Source: JAISGQ01 sp045604155 (GTDB taxonomy: Bacteria; Bacillota; Clostridia; Oscillospirales; Acutalibacteraceae). Taken from it: DNA of 33,491 nt. The stretch is from the NCBI GenBank assembly GCA_045604155.1, contig JAZUNN010000085.1:1-33491 (forward strand), read 5' to 3'. Position numbers and translations under genes: made by a program. The notes under the pieces are model-generated. The model ran no database searches, was not told the DNA's origin, and saw only the letters and a program-made list of their open reading frames with translations. Below, in pieces: positions 1 to 8,452 of this stretch (positions are counted from its first letter, which is position 1; every line of letters starts with the position of its first letter).

Positions 1-3000
1 GATGGTAAGGAGCTTACCGCAACCAATAAGGACGGCAAGTTCGCATTCGACGAAATCAAGTACACCGAAGCAGGTACCTACACCTACACAGTAAGTGAAG
101 TAAAGGGAACTCTCGGCGGCGTAAGTTACGATGAAAACACCTACACTGTAACCGTAACAGTAAAGGACAACGGCGACGGAACACTTACTGCAACAGCAGA
201 TAAGAACGGCGCAGCAATCGCATTTACTAATACTTACAGCGTACAGAAGACCAGCATTGTTATCGGCGGCGTTAAGAAGTTCAACAAGCAGCTTGCAGGC
301 GATGAATTCACCTTCATCCTCACAGATGCAAACGGCACTGAATACACTGCAAAGAACAATGCAGCAGGCGGATTTACCTTCGATGCAATCGAATATACTG
401 CAGCAGGCACCTACACCTACACAGTACGTGAGGCAGCAGGCAACCTCGGCGGCGTAAGCTACGACGGTACCACCTACAATGTAACAGTAACAGTAAAGGA
501 CAATGGCGACGGCACTCTTACAGCAACAGCTGATAAGAACGGCACCGCAATCGTCTTCACCAACACCTACAGCGTAGGCTCTGTTGAGGCTACCATCGGC
601 GGTACAAAGGTACTTACCGGCCGTGATCTTAAGGATGACGAGTTCACCTTCAAGCTTACCGGCAACGGCACTGACCTCACCGCAACCAATAAGGGCGGCA
701 GCTTCACATTCGACGCAATCAAGTACACCGCAGCAGGCACCTACACTTACACAGTAAGTGAAGTAGAGGGCAACCTCGGCGGCGTAGACTACGACGAAAA
801 TACCTACACTGTAACAGTAAACGTAACCGACAACGGCGACGGTACACTCTCCGCATCTGTAGACAAGAAGGCTTCTGAGATAGTATTTACCAATAAGTAC
901 ACCACCCAGAAGACCTCCGTCACCATCGGCGGTACCAAGACCCTCGAGGGTCGTGACCTTAAGGATGGCGAGTTCACCTTCAAGCTCACAGGCAGCGGCA
1001 CAGAGCTTACTGCAACCAACAAGGACGGCAAGTTTGAATTCGACGCAATCGAGTACACCGCAGCAGGCACCTACACCTACACAGTAAGTGAGGTCAAGGG
1101 AATCCTCGGCGGCGTAAATTACGACGAAACCACCTACACCGTAACAGTAACAGTAAAGGATAACGGCGACGGTACTCTCACTGCAACAGCAGACAAGAGC
1201 GTTTCTGGTATCGCATTTACCAATACCTACAGCGTAGGCAAGACCTCTGTCACCATCGGCGGTACCAAGACCCTTAACGGTCGTACCCTGAAGGATGATG
1301 AGTTTACCTTCAAGCTCACAGGTAACGGCACAGAGCTTACCGCAACCAATAAGGGCGGCAGCTTCACATTCGACGCAATCGAATACACCACCGCAGGCAC
1401 CTACACCTACACAGTAAGTGAAGTAAAGGGAACTCTGGGCGGCGTAGACTACGACGAAACCACCTACACTGTAAATGTAACAGTAGTAGACAACGGCGAC
1501 GGTACTCTCACTGCAACAGCAGATAAGAACGGCGCAGACATCGCATTCACCAATACCTACGGCGTCAACGGCACATCCATTGTTATCAGCGGTACCAAGA
1601 CTCTCGAGGGTCGTGACCTCAGCGACGGTGAATTCACCTTCGTTCTCAGCGGCACAGATCTTGACGAGGCTCTTACCGCAACCAACAAGGACGGCAAGTT
1701 TGCATTCGACGCAATCGAATACAACGCAGCAGGTACCTACACTTACACAGTAAGCGAGGTAAAGGGCAACCTCGGCGGCGTAAGCTACGACGAAACCGTT
1801 TACACCGTAACAGTAACAGTCAAGGATAATGGCGACGGTACTCTTACAGCAACAGCTGATAAGAACGGCACTGACCTTGCATTTGAGAACTCCTACAGTG
1901 TCCAGAAGACCACAGTTGCTCTCAACGGTGTGAAGGAGTACAACAAGCCTCTCAACGGCAACGACTTCACCTTCGTGCTCAAGAACAATTTCACAGGCAC
2001 TGAGTACACCGCAAAGAACAGCGAAGCAGGAACCTTCGTCTTCAACGGACTTGAGTTCTCCGAAAAGGGTAACTACTACTACACCCTCACCGAGAAGAAC
2101 GACGGCAAGGGCGGCGTCGAATACGATGACTCCACCATCAACGTTGCAATTCTCGTAACCGACAAGGGCGATGGCACACTCTCCGCAAAGATCGTAACCA
2201 CCAGAGACGGTGCTGCAACTGATGTAGTATTCACCAACACCTACAGTGTTGACGAAACCACAATCACCATCGGCGGTACCAAGACCCTCGAAGGTCGTGA
2301 TCTTAAGGACGGCGAGTTCACATTCGTTCTCAGCGGCACAGATCTTGACGAAGCACTTACCGCAACCAACAAGGACGGCAAGTTTGCATTCGACGCAATC
2401 ACCTACACCGCAGCAGGTACTTACACCTACACCGTAAGCGAAGTTGAAGGCAGCCTCGGCGGCGTTGAATACGATGACACAGTTTACACTGTAACAGTAA
2501 CCGTAACAGACAACGGCGACGGTACTCTCACTGCAACAGCAGATAAGAACGTTTCTGACATCGCATTCAATAACACTTATGATGTAGTATCCACCACCTA
2601 TACCGTAAGCGGTACAAAGGTACTTTCCGGCAGCGACCTTGAGGCTGGTCAGTTTGACTTCATCCTCACAGGCACAGGTATTGACGAAGAACTCACCGCA
2701 ACCAACAAGGCTGACGGCACCTTCGCATTCGACGCAATCACTTACACCGAGACAGGTACTTACGAGTACACTGTAACTGAGGTTGTTCCTGATGGCGACA
2801 AGGCAGGTATTACCTACGACACCAGAAAGTACGAAATCACCGTAAGAGTCACAGACAACGGCGATGGCACTCTCACCGCAGCAGGTCCTGAGAACATCAC
2901 CGAAAAGCTCAAGTTTACAAACGTCTACACCGCACAGCCCACCAAGATTTCTGTAAACGGCGTCAAGACCCTTATCGGCAGACCTCTTACAGCAAATGAG

Positions 3001-3279
3001 TTTACCTTCACCCTCACCGGCGAAGGTGAAAACCAGAGTGTAAATAACACTGAAAACGGCACATTCGCATTCACCGACATTTCCTTCGATAAGGCAGGCA
3101 CCTACACCTACACCATCAAGGAAATCGCAGGTACTGCAAAGGATATCTGGTACGACAACACCGAGTACGTGATGACCGTAACCGTTATCGACAACGGCCA
3201 CGGCGAGCTTGAAGCAACCAAGTCCATCGTCAAGAAGGGCGAGGAAGGTGAAGCAGGCGTAAGATTCACAAACAAGGTT
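1..3279 (+). repeat. Array of ten FctA/Spy0128-type pilin isopeptide domain repeats
   Basis: The array repeats mostly every 330 bp (110 residues). The equivalent codon at the start of the IGGTK-like motif falls at 265, 595, 925, 1255, 1585, 1921, 2269, 2605 and 2953, so spacing is 330 bp for the first units and 336-348 bp later. The window begins inside a further unit. Each unit runs GGTK-(L)xGRxL, an FTF strand, FDAIxYTxAGTYTYTVSE, GGVxYDxxxYTVTVTVxDNGDGTLTA, then FTNTY. Long stretches are nearly identical at DNA level in the first six units, while units seven to ten have drifted. That pattern suggests recent amplification or gene conversion in the 5' units. Confidence 0.93.
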
Positions 3280-5823
3280 ACCGCAGCAGACCTTACCCTC
3301 TCCAAAAAGGCACTCACAGGCAGCGACGAGCTGGCAGGTGCAAAGCTTATCCTTAAGCCCACCGAAGGTCAGAACATCGCAGCAGCAGTAATTCCCAATG
3401 GCGCAGAGATCAAGGACGGCGCAATCACCTGGACATCCGGTGATGAGGCACTTACCATCGGTCTTGTACCTGCAGGCGTATACGAATTCACCGAAATCAC
3501 CGCACCTGACGGATATGAAGTTGCAGAAACCATTTACGTCAAGGTAAGCGGCAGCGATATCTATCATGGCAGCAGCGCTGACACCACCAGCTGGAATAAG
3601 GCTGCAGACGGAACTGTTGTTATGAAGGACGCACCCAACAGCCTGACCCTCTCCAAGAAGGAACTCACAGGCGTAGGTGAGCTTGCTGATGCACAGCTTA
3701 TCCTCAAGCCCGTAACCGAAACCGATCTTGACAATGTCGTACTTCCTGATGGCGCAGAGGTCAAGGACGGCGCAATCACCTGGACATCCGGTGATGAGGC
3801 ACTTACCATCGGCAGAGTTCCCGCAGGCGTATATGAATTCACCGAAATCACCGCACCTGACGGCTACGAAGTAGCAGAAACCATTTACGTCAAGGTGAGC
3901 GGCAGCGACATCTACCGTGCAGACAGTGCTAAGCCCGAGAGCTGGACCAAGGAAGCAACCGAGACAGTAGTCATGAAGGATGCTCCCAACGGACTGACCC
4001 TCTCCAAGCAGGAAGTCGGCGGCGGAGATGAACTCCCCGGCGCACAGCTCATCCTCAAGCCCGTAGTTGAAACTGACCTCAACAAGGTTAAGCTTCCCGA
4101 TGGCGCAGAGGTCAAGGACGGCGCAATCACCTGGACATCCGGTGATGAGGCACTTACCATCGGCAGAGTTCCCGAGGGTGTATATGAATTCACTGAAATC
4201 ACTGCACCCAGCGGCTACGAAGTAGCAGAAACCATCTATGTCAAGGTAAGCGGCAGCGACATCTACTCAGCAGACAAGGCAGAGCCTGAAAGCTGGACCA
4301 AGGTTACAACTGAAACCGTAATCATGGAAGATGCTCACAACACCCTCGTTCTTTCCAAGGTCGAATTCGGCGGCGGAGACGAACTTGTCAATGCACTGCT
4401 TACTCTTGAAGCAACCAGTTCCGATACAGATCTCACAACTGTTGAGGTATCCCGTACAGACGTTGCAAAGACTAAGGATTCCATCTCCTGGGTATCCAAG
4501 GAAGATGCACTTGATCTCCACAAGGTTCCCGACGGAGTCTATAAGTTCACAGAAGTCATCGAGCCTGACGGCTACGAAAAGGCTGAGTTCATCTACGTAA
4601 AGGTAGAGAACGGCAAGGTCTACTACGCTAAGTATGACGAGGCAACAAAGGCATACGGCGAGTGGAAGCTGGCAACCGACGACACCGTTGTTATGGAAGA
4701 TAAGCCTGCAACTCTTGTACTTTCCAAGATGGCAGTAGGCGGCGGCAGCGAGCTGGCAGGCGCTAAGCTCACTCTTGAGAGCGTCAGCAGCACCGCAAAT
4801 CTCAACAATGTAAGAATTCCTGAAACCGTTTCCCGCACTGACGGCGTAATAAGCTGGACATCCGGCGGCAGTGCAGTCGAGATCGAACTGATCCCCGAAG
4901 GCGTTTACAAGTTCACCGAGACCACCGCACCTGACGGATATCAGGTTGCAGAAACCATCTACGTCAAGGTAAGCGGCAGCGACATCTTCTCCGTCAAGGA
5001 AAGCGATTATAAGGAAGACGGAACTACTGATTGGGGCACCGCAGTCAAGGATGACACCGTCATCATGTATGACGCACCTGTTGTAATCCCCAAGACCGCT
5101 AACATCAGCTTCACCAAGTACAGCGACATCAACAAGGTACTTCCCGGCGCAGTATTCGCACTCAAGAGTGCAGACGGAACCAGCAAGACCGCAACCTCCG
5201 GCGCAGACGGTGTAGTTCTCTTCACCGCAGTACCCGAGGGAGTATACACTCTTACTGAGGTATCCGCACCTGCAAATTACGAGAAGTCCACCAGCATCAT
5301 CACCGTGGCAGTTGACAGCGAAGGCGTTGCATCCTTCAAGGGACCCAACGGCAATGCAATCGACATCCTCGGCATCGAGAACCTTATGAGAAACAAGATC
5401 ATCCCCGTTGAAGACGAGAAGAAGGTAACCGTCGGCGACATCGTTGACCTTTACGAAGAACTTGTCAAGGAACTTGGCGATCTTAAGGGTGAGAACATTA
5501 CATGGGAGAGCACCGATACCAATATCGCAACAGTCGATAAGAACGGTAACGTTACAATCAAGACTCCCGGTAAGGTAACCATCAATGCTTATAAGGACGG
5601 CGTCATTGTTGGCTCCTTCGTACTTGGCGCATCCGATAAGGAAACTTCCGCACCTCCTGTAACCAACGGCAACAACACTCCCAACACCGGCGAAAGCGAT
5701 ACACCCAGCACCGGCGACGATAACAACAATATCATTGCTATCAACATCGGTCTTGTATCTCTTGTAGTTGCTGCTATTACAGGTAAGGCAATCTACAACC
5801 GCAGAAAGAGACGTACAAACTAA
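1..5823 (+). CDS. Giant wall-anchored pilin-like/adhesin protein with isopeptide-type domains (5' end outside window)
   Basis: The frame is open from the first base of the window to a TAA at 5821-5823, giving 1940 visible residues. The N-terminus lies upstream, so the signal peptide and start are not seen. In order it holds ten domains of the streptococcal FctA/Spy0128 pilin isopeptide type (first one partial), five SpaA/prealbumin-like domains of about 117 residues, one further SpaA-type domain (about 5089-5400), a Big_2-like Ig domain (about 5410-5630, with the ITWES...IATVDKNG core) and a C-terminal sorting signal: TPSTGD, a hydrophobic stretch and the basic tail RRKRR. FctA-type domains form intramolecular Lys-Asn isopeptide bonds aided by a Glu. 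Each unit here keeps a Lys after GG(T/V), a Glu in TVSE/TVRE and an Asn in F-x-N-x-Y. The protein should be exported and sortase-attached as a long stalk. Codon use is strongly biased (GCA, GTA, ACC, AAC, GGC), suggesting high expression. The ligand is unknown. Confidence 0.9.
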   Translation, partial: DGKELTATNKDGKFAFDEIKYTEAGTYTYTVSEVKGTLGGVSYDENTYTVTVTVKDNGDGTLTATADKNGAAIAFTNTYSVQKTSIVIGGVKKFNKQLAGDEFTFILTDANGTEYTAKNNAAGGFTFDAIEYTAAGTYTYTVREAAGNLGGVSYDGTTYNVTVTVKDNGDGTLTATADKNGTAIVFTNTYSVGSVEATIGGTKVLTGRDLKDDEFTFKLTGNGTDLTATNKGGSFTFDAIKYTAAGTYTYTVSEVEGNLGGVDYDENTYTVTVNVTDNGDGTLSASVDKKASEIVFTNKYTTQKTSVTIGGTKTLEGRDLKDGEFTFKLTGSGTELTATNKDGKFEFDAIEYTAAGTYTYTVSEVKGILGGVNYDETTYTVTVTVKDNGDGTLTATADKSVSGIAFTNTYSVGKTSVTIGGTKTLNGRTLKDDEFTFKLTGNGTELTATNKGGSFTFDAIEYTTAGTYTYTVSEVKGTLGGVDYDETTYTVNVTVVDNGDGTLTATADKNGADIAFTNTYGVNGTSIVISGTKTLEGRDLSDGEFTFVLSGTDLDEALTATNKDGKFAFDAIEYNAAGTYTYTVSEVKGNLGGVSYDETVYTVTVTVKDNGDGTLTATADKNGTDLAFENSYSVQKTTVALNGVKEYNKPLNGNDFTFVLKNNFTGTEYTAKNSEAGTFVFNGLEFSEKGNYYYTLTEKNDGKGGVEYDDSTINVAILVTDKGDGTLSAKIVTTRDGAATDVVFTNTYSVDETTITIGGTKTLEGRDLKDGEFTFVLSGTDLDEALTATNKDGKFAFDAITYTAAGTYTYTVSEVEGSLGGVEYDDTVYTVTVTVTDNGDGTLTATADKNVSDIAFNNTYDVVSTTYTVSGTKVLSGSDLEAGQFDFILTGTGIDEELTATNKADGTFAFDAITYTETGTYEYTVTEVVPDGDKAGITYDTRKYEITVRVTDNGDGTLTAAGPENITEKLKFTNVYTAQPTKISVNGVKTLIGRPLTANEFTFTLTGEGENQSVNNTENGTFAFTDISFDKAGTYTYTIKEIAGTAKDIWYDNTEYVMTVTVIDNGHGELEATKSIVKKGEEGEAGVRFTNKVTAADLTLSKKALTGSDELAGAKLILKPTEGQNIAAAVIPNGAEIKDGAITWTSGDEALTIGLVPAGVYEFTEITAPDGYEVAETIYVKVSGSDIYHGSSADTTSWNKAADGTVVMKDAPNSLTLSKKELTGVGELADAQLILKPVTETDLDNVVLPDGAEVKDGAITWTSGDEALTIGRVPAGVYEFTEITAPDGYEVAETIYVKVSGSDIYRADSAKPESWTKEATETVVMKDAPNGLTLSKQEVGGGDELPGAQLILKPVVETDLNKVKLPDGAEVKDGAITWTSGDEALTIGRVPEGVYEFTEITAPSGYEVAETIYVKVSGSDIYSADKAEPESWTKVTTETVIMEDAHNTLVLSKVEFGGGDELVNALLTLEATSSDTDLTTVEVSRTDVAKTKDSISWVSKEDALDLHKVPDGVYKFTEVIEPDGYEKAEFIYVKVENGKVYYAKYDEATKAYGEWKLATDDTVVMEDKPATLVLSKMAVGGGSELAGAKLTLESVSSTANLNNVRIPETVSRTDGVISWTSGGSAVEIELIPEGVYKFTETTAPDGYQVAETIYVKVSGSDIFSVKESDYKEDGTTDWGTAVKDDTVIMYDAPVVIPKTANISFTKYSDINKVLPGAVFALKSADGTSKTATSGADGVVLFTAVPEGVYTLTEVSAPANYEKSTSIITVAVDSEGVASFKGPNGNAIDILGIENLMRNKIIPVEDEKKVTVGDIVDLYEELVKELGDLKGENITWESTDTNIATVDKNGNVTIKTPGKVTINAYKDGVIVGSFVLGASDKETSAPPVTNGNNTPNTGESDTPSTGDDNNNIIAINIGLVSLVVAAITGKAIYNRRKRRTN
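3289..5088 (+). repeat. Five tandem SpaA/prealbumin-like domain repeats, 351-369 bp period
   Basis: Units begin at about 3292, 3643, 3994, 4345 and 4714 with the motif LTLSK or LVLSK. The first three intervals are exactly 351 bp (117 residues) and the next is 369 bp. Each unit contains a Lys in LSK, a Glu in EFTE(I/V) before (A)PDGYE, and an Asp/Asn pair in V(V/I)M(K/E)DAPN. Those positions fit the Lys, Glu and Asp/Asn of Cna-B-type isopeptide folds. The first three units share near-identical segments such as the one encoding DGAITWTSGDEALTIG. Family assignment is by motif reading only. Confidence 0.85.
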
Positions 5824-5859
5824 GCTTTGAACTCTCAGCTGACGGCAGATTAAACTGAT

Positions 5860-5891
5860 AATGCCCCTGATGCGAAAGCATCAGGGGCATT
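5860..5891 (+). terminator. Hairpin terminator after the giant surface protein
   Basis: A perfect 14-bp stem (5860-5873 with 5878-5891) closes on a GAAA tetraloop, 36 bases after the stop codon. No long T-run follows, only TTTC/ATT, so it may act as a 3' stabiliser as much as a terminator. An in-frame ATG at 5861 lies inside this stem and is not a credible start for the next gene. Confidence 0.75.
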
Positions 5892-5906
5892 TCAACATTA
5901 AAGAAC

Positions 5907-5935
5907 TTGTAAAAAGGTGCTTTTCATGTTACTAT
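5907..5935 (+). promoter_or_regulatory. Sigma-A-type promoter for the 80-residue membrane protein
   Basis: TTGTAA (5907-5912) and TACTAT (5930-5935) are separated by 17 bases. It sits after the upstream hairpin and about 30 bases before the ATG at 5966, so the small gene is probably transcribed independently of the surface protein. Confidence 0.6.
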
Positions 5936-5965
5936 AGTGGCAGAAACAAAAAGGAGTGCACCCTT

Positions 5966-6208
5966 ATGAATAAATTCTCTTTTTCACATCTTAAAATGAC
6001 AATATTCGGTCTTTTTATGTTTATTGTTTTTGGGGTTCTTGCGATTCTGTTTTTTGGACCCTGCCACAGGGACATAAACACTTCGGATACAGAAAAAGAG
6101 GAGATTCCCGCAGTTATATATCTCTCCAATACCGATGTTTCAGACACTGATATATCGGGCACAGACATTTCTCCCACCGATACTTCAGAAACAGATGCAG
6201 ATAAATAA
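5966..6208 (+). CDS. Small one-pass membrane protein with extracytoplasmic TDIS-type repeats (80 aa)
   Basis: I chose the ATG at 5966 because AAGGAG (5951-5956) lies 9 bases upstream; an in-frame ATG at 5861 falls inside the preceding hairpin. A hydrophobic segment at about residues 11-34 (MTIFGLFMFIVFGVLAILFF) is followed by a Cys and an acidic tail with a near-pentapeptide repeat: SDTDI, SGTDI, SPTDT, SETD. No known family was recognised. The tail resembles the extracytoplasmic linkers of the PP2C phosphatase at 13987-15381 and the zinc-ribbon protein at 17810-18469, which suggests a related surface or envelope role. It is flanked by its own promoter and a terminator. Confidence 0.75.
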   Translation: MNKFSFSHLKMTIFGLFMFIVFGVLAILFFGPCHRDINTSDTEKEEIPAVIYLSNTDVSDTDISGTDISPTDTSETDADK

Positions 6209-6233
6209 GCTGTGGTTATAATCCAGTATAAGA

Positions 6234-6265
6234 AAAAGCCCTCTGTAAAGAGGGCTTTTGTTTTT
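6234..6265. terminator. Bidirectional rho-independent terminator between convergent genes
   Basis: A perfect 10-bp stem (6234-6243 with 6250-6259) has a TGTAAA loop. It is followed by TTTTGTTTTT on the + strand and by TTTTTCTTA on the - strand. It lies between the small membrane protein gene and the convergent kinase gene and can serve both. Confidence 0.88.
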
Positions 6266-6286
6266 GATGTAAACCGTGTGCAGATA

Positions 6287-8317
6287 TTATTTCTTTTTAT
6301 ATCTGTAAACTGTACGTGTCTGAACATCTCTTGTGTCAGACTTGGTTCTCTTTGTAAAGCTGTAGGATGACCAATCGCCCCACTTGGAGTAATAGTAAGT
6401 GTAGACTTCAGAACGTGTACGGTATGAATATTCGGTATATGCTGCGGTCTGTTGTTCCTTGATTTCCTCCATTTTATAGAAGAAGGGACCGCTATCCTTA
6501 TTGACATAATAGGTGGTGCCGGTGCCGTAAGAATTGCTGTGACTGCACTTTGAACCTGACTTGCTTGAAAGCTTGCTGTCATAGGTCTTGGAGAATTTAT
6601 CCCATGAATAGCTGCTGTAGTTGGATAAATTAGTCTTGGCGCAGGTAAGGCACCAGTGATATCGGTTTCCGTTTGAAGATGTACCACGGTATCCGTAATA
6701 CTTGTATTTTGTCTTATAGGTAGCGGCAATTTCACGGGTCTGAACATCTCTTGTGTCAGTTTTTGTAACCGAAGTTTTGCTCCATGAGCTCCAGGAGCCC
6801 CATGCAGTATACCCTGTGACTTTCTTAGAATCCAACGTCCAGCCGCTGAGGCTGCTCTTGTCAGAGGTTTTGGTAACCTTGTCACGGTATTTGTACTGGG
6901 TTTTCTTTTCGATAATATAATTCTGAGAATTTACTCCACTGGGCAGCTTTGTGACCCAATCAGAAAATTCAGCCTTGGCGGTTTTCTTTGTGGTCGTTGT
7001 AGTTGCGGCAGTAGTTGTGGTGGTAGACTCTGTTGTTTTTTCAGTAGTTTTTTCGGTAGTTTTTTCAGTGTCTTCATTCTCAGTCGGAGCTGTAGAGACA
7101 GCAGAAGTCTGTTTGGTAGAATCACCAGGTGATTTATCAAACAGAGGAATATAACCCAAATAGCTGCCTACGCCGAAAGCAATAGCCAGCATAGCTGCGA
7201 TAAGAAGGAAAACAAGACCCTTTTTCTTCTTCTTTTTCTTCTCTTTTGCAGGTGCATCCTGCACTGAAGAATCGGAATTAACCTGAGTCACCTGAGTTAT
7301 CTGAGTTACCTGAGTTGCGTCGACATTGACTTCAGTGGGGTCCGAAACCTCGGAAGTGATGACAGCGCTGCTGAGCACGATACAGCCGGCATCAAAATTT
7401 CCTTCAACAGCATCGTTGAGTGCCTTTTTAAATTCAGAAGCGCTCTGGAAACGGTCACGCTTATTATTAGCGCAGGCTTTAAGAATAACAGCAGCAAGCT
7501 GAGGGCTTGCATTTTTGGGCGGCGGCATAGGAGCACCGCTGACCATCTTGATAAGAGCTGCCTCCTGATCCTGAGAGCGGACGATACCTGTCAGAGGCAG
7601 GAAAGGCAGACGGTTGTCGTTGAGTATTCTGTAAAGAACAACGCCCAGAGAATAAATATCCGAGGTGAAATTTGCAGGCTCAAGCTTGTAAATTTCGGGA
7701 GCCATATAAGAAAGAGTACCTTTTTTGCTGACACCTGTGGTTGTACCGCCGAGGACTCTTGCAATGCCGAAATCTCCAAGCTTGTAATCCCCGTTGGGGT
7801 TTACAAAAATATTGGAGGGCTTGATATCACGATGAATGATTTTGGCCTTTGAGCAGGTTTCAAGAGCAGTACATATGTCAGTGCCGATTTTAACAGCCTC
7901 AGCCTCGGTAAGGTCACGGGTGGAAATAATACTGTTAAGCCCTTCAAGAAGCTCCATACGGATGAAAATATCACAGCCGATACCATCTTCCTTGGGTATG
8001 ACCATATGGTCCTCATAGGAAACAATATTTGCGTTGCCTCGAAGGGTATACATGAAATCAATTTCACGCTGAACTTCCATTACGATATCGCTGAAATATT
8101 CGCTGACTTCCTTGTCGCTGCGATACATTCCGGAGGTGCGTACATCCTGAAGCTGCTGCTCATTTGCCGGAACAGAGATATGCTTGATAGCGGAATAATA
8201 GGCATGAGGTCCGTCGTTTCGCACAGCCTTATACACTCTGCCGAAGCCGCCTTCACCAAGGACACTTTCACATTTCCACACACCCCATAAGGGCTCAAAT
8301 TTCTTGATGGATTCCAT
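6287..8317 (-). CDS. Membrane-anchored Ser/Thr protein kinase with Trp/Tyr-rich ectodomain (676 aa)
   Basis: This is a Hanks-type kinase that should phosphorylate Ser/Thr in the cytosol. Visible motifs are the glycine loop GEGGFG (21-26), Lys45 in AIK, the HRD loop (162-164, HRDIKPSN), DFG (182-184) and APE (206-208), with the domain ending near 305. A juxtamembrane stretch carries TQV/TQI repeats (335-346) that look like possible phospho-acceptors. Seven lysines (360-366) precede one transmembrane helix (about 368-387). A Thr/Glu linker (TEKT repeats, then poly-Thr) leads to an extracellular region (about 447-676). That region contains two copies of a WG(S/D)WSS...DTRDVQTR motif and several Cys, and it is not the PASTA domain usual in Firmicutes PknB. 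The start ATG at 8315-8317 has GGAGAGG upstream. It has its own consensus promoter and lies downstream of the giant repeat protein and PP2C phosphatase, the likely opposing enzyme. Confidence 0.95.
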   Translation of the reverse strand: MESIKKFEPLWGVWKCESVLGEGGFGRVYKAVRNDGPHAYYSAIKHISVPANEQQLQDVRTSGMYRSDKEVSEYFSDIVMEVQREIDFMYTLRGNANIVSYEDHMVIPKEDGIGCDIFIRMELLEGLNSIISTRDLTEAEAVKIGTDICTALETCSKAKIIHRDIKPSNIFVNPNGDYKLGDFGIARVLGGTTTGVSKKGTLSYMAPEIYKLEPANFTSDIYSLGVVLYRILNDNRLPFLPLTGIVRSQDQEAALIKMVSGAPMPPPKNASPQLAAVILKACANNKRDRFQSASEFKKALNDAVEGNFDAGCIVLSSAVITSEVSDPTEVNVDATQVTQITQVTQVNSDSSVQDAPAKEKKKKKKKGLVFLLIAAMLAIAFGVGSYLGYIPLFDKSPGDSTKQTSAVSTAPTENEDTEKTTEKTTEKTTESTTTTTAATTTTTKKTAKAEFSDWVTKLPSGVNSQNYIIEKKTQYKYRDKVTKTSDKSSLSGWTLDSKKVTGYTAWGSWSSWSKTSVTKTDTRDVQTREIAATYKTKYKYYGYRGTSSNGNRYHWCLTCAKTNLSNYSSYSWDKFSKTYDSKLSSKSGSKCSHSNSYGTGTTYYVNKDSGPFFYKMEEIKEQQTAAYTEYSYRTRSEVYTYYYSKWGDWSSYSFTKRTKSDTRDVQTRTVYRYKKK

Positions 8318-8368
8318 TATGACCTCTCCAGTTTATAAAAATCAGATGTTAATGTGTATAGCTATATA

Positions 8369-8397
8369 ATTATACAATAATAAACTTTTGCTGTCAA
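8369..8397 (-). promoter_or_regulatory. Full-consensus sigma-A promoter of the kinase gene
   Basis: On the - strand TTGACA (8392-8397) and TATAAT (8369-8374) match consensus exactly with a 17-base spacer. Transcription should start near 8362, leaving a leader of about 45 bases before the kinase ATG. The promoter sits between the terminator of the preceding gene and the kinase, so the kinase is expressed on its own, probably constitutively. Confidence 0.88.
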
Positions 8398-8411
8398 TAA
8401 TGGTATCTGCT

Positions 8412-8446
8412 TAAAAATATCCCCACGTTGTTTCCAACGTGGGGAT
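8412..8446 (-). terminator. Rho-independent terminator after the 1824-residue protein gene
   Basis: A perfect 12-bp stem (8419-8430 with 8435-8446) closes on GAAA as read on the - strand and is followed by ATATTTTTAAG. It begins 7 bases past the TAA at 8453-8455. Confidence 0.88.
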
Positions 8447-8452
8447 TTCAGC

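Noticed and set aside
1930..5823. A GTG at 1930 as the start of the surface protein
   Set aside because: The same frame stays open to the first base of the window with homologous domain repeats, and no SD precedes the GTG; it is an internal Val codon.
5861..5965. An upstream in-frame ATG that would extend the 80-residue protein by 35 residues
   Set aside because: It lies inside a perfect terminator stem and upstream of the predicted promoter, with no SD; the ATG at 5966 has AAGGAG.
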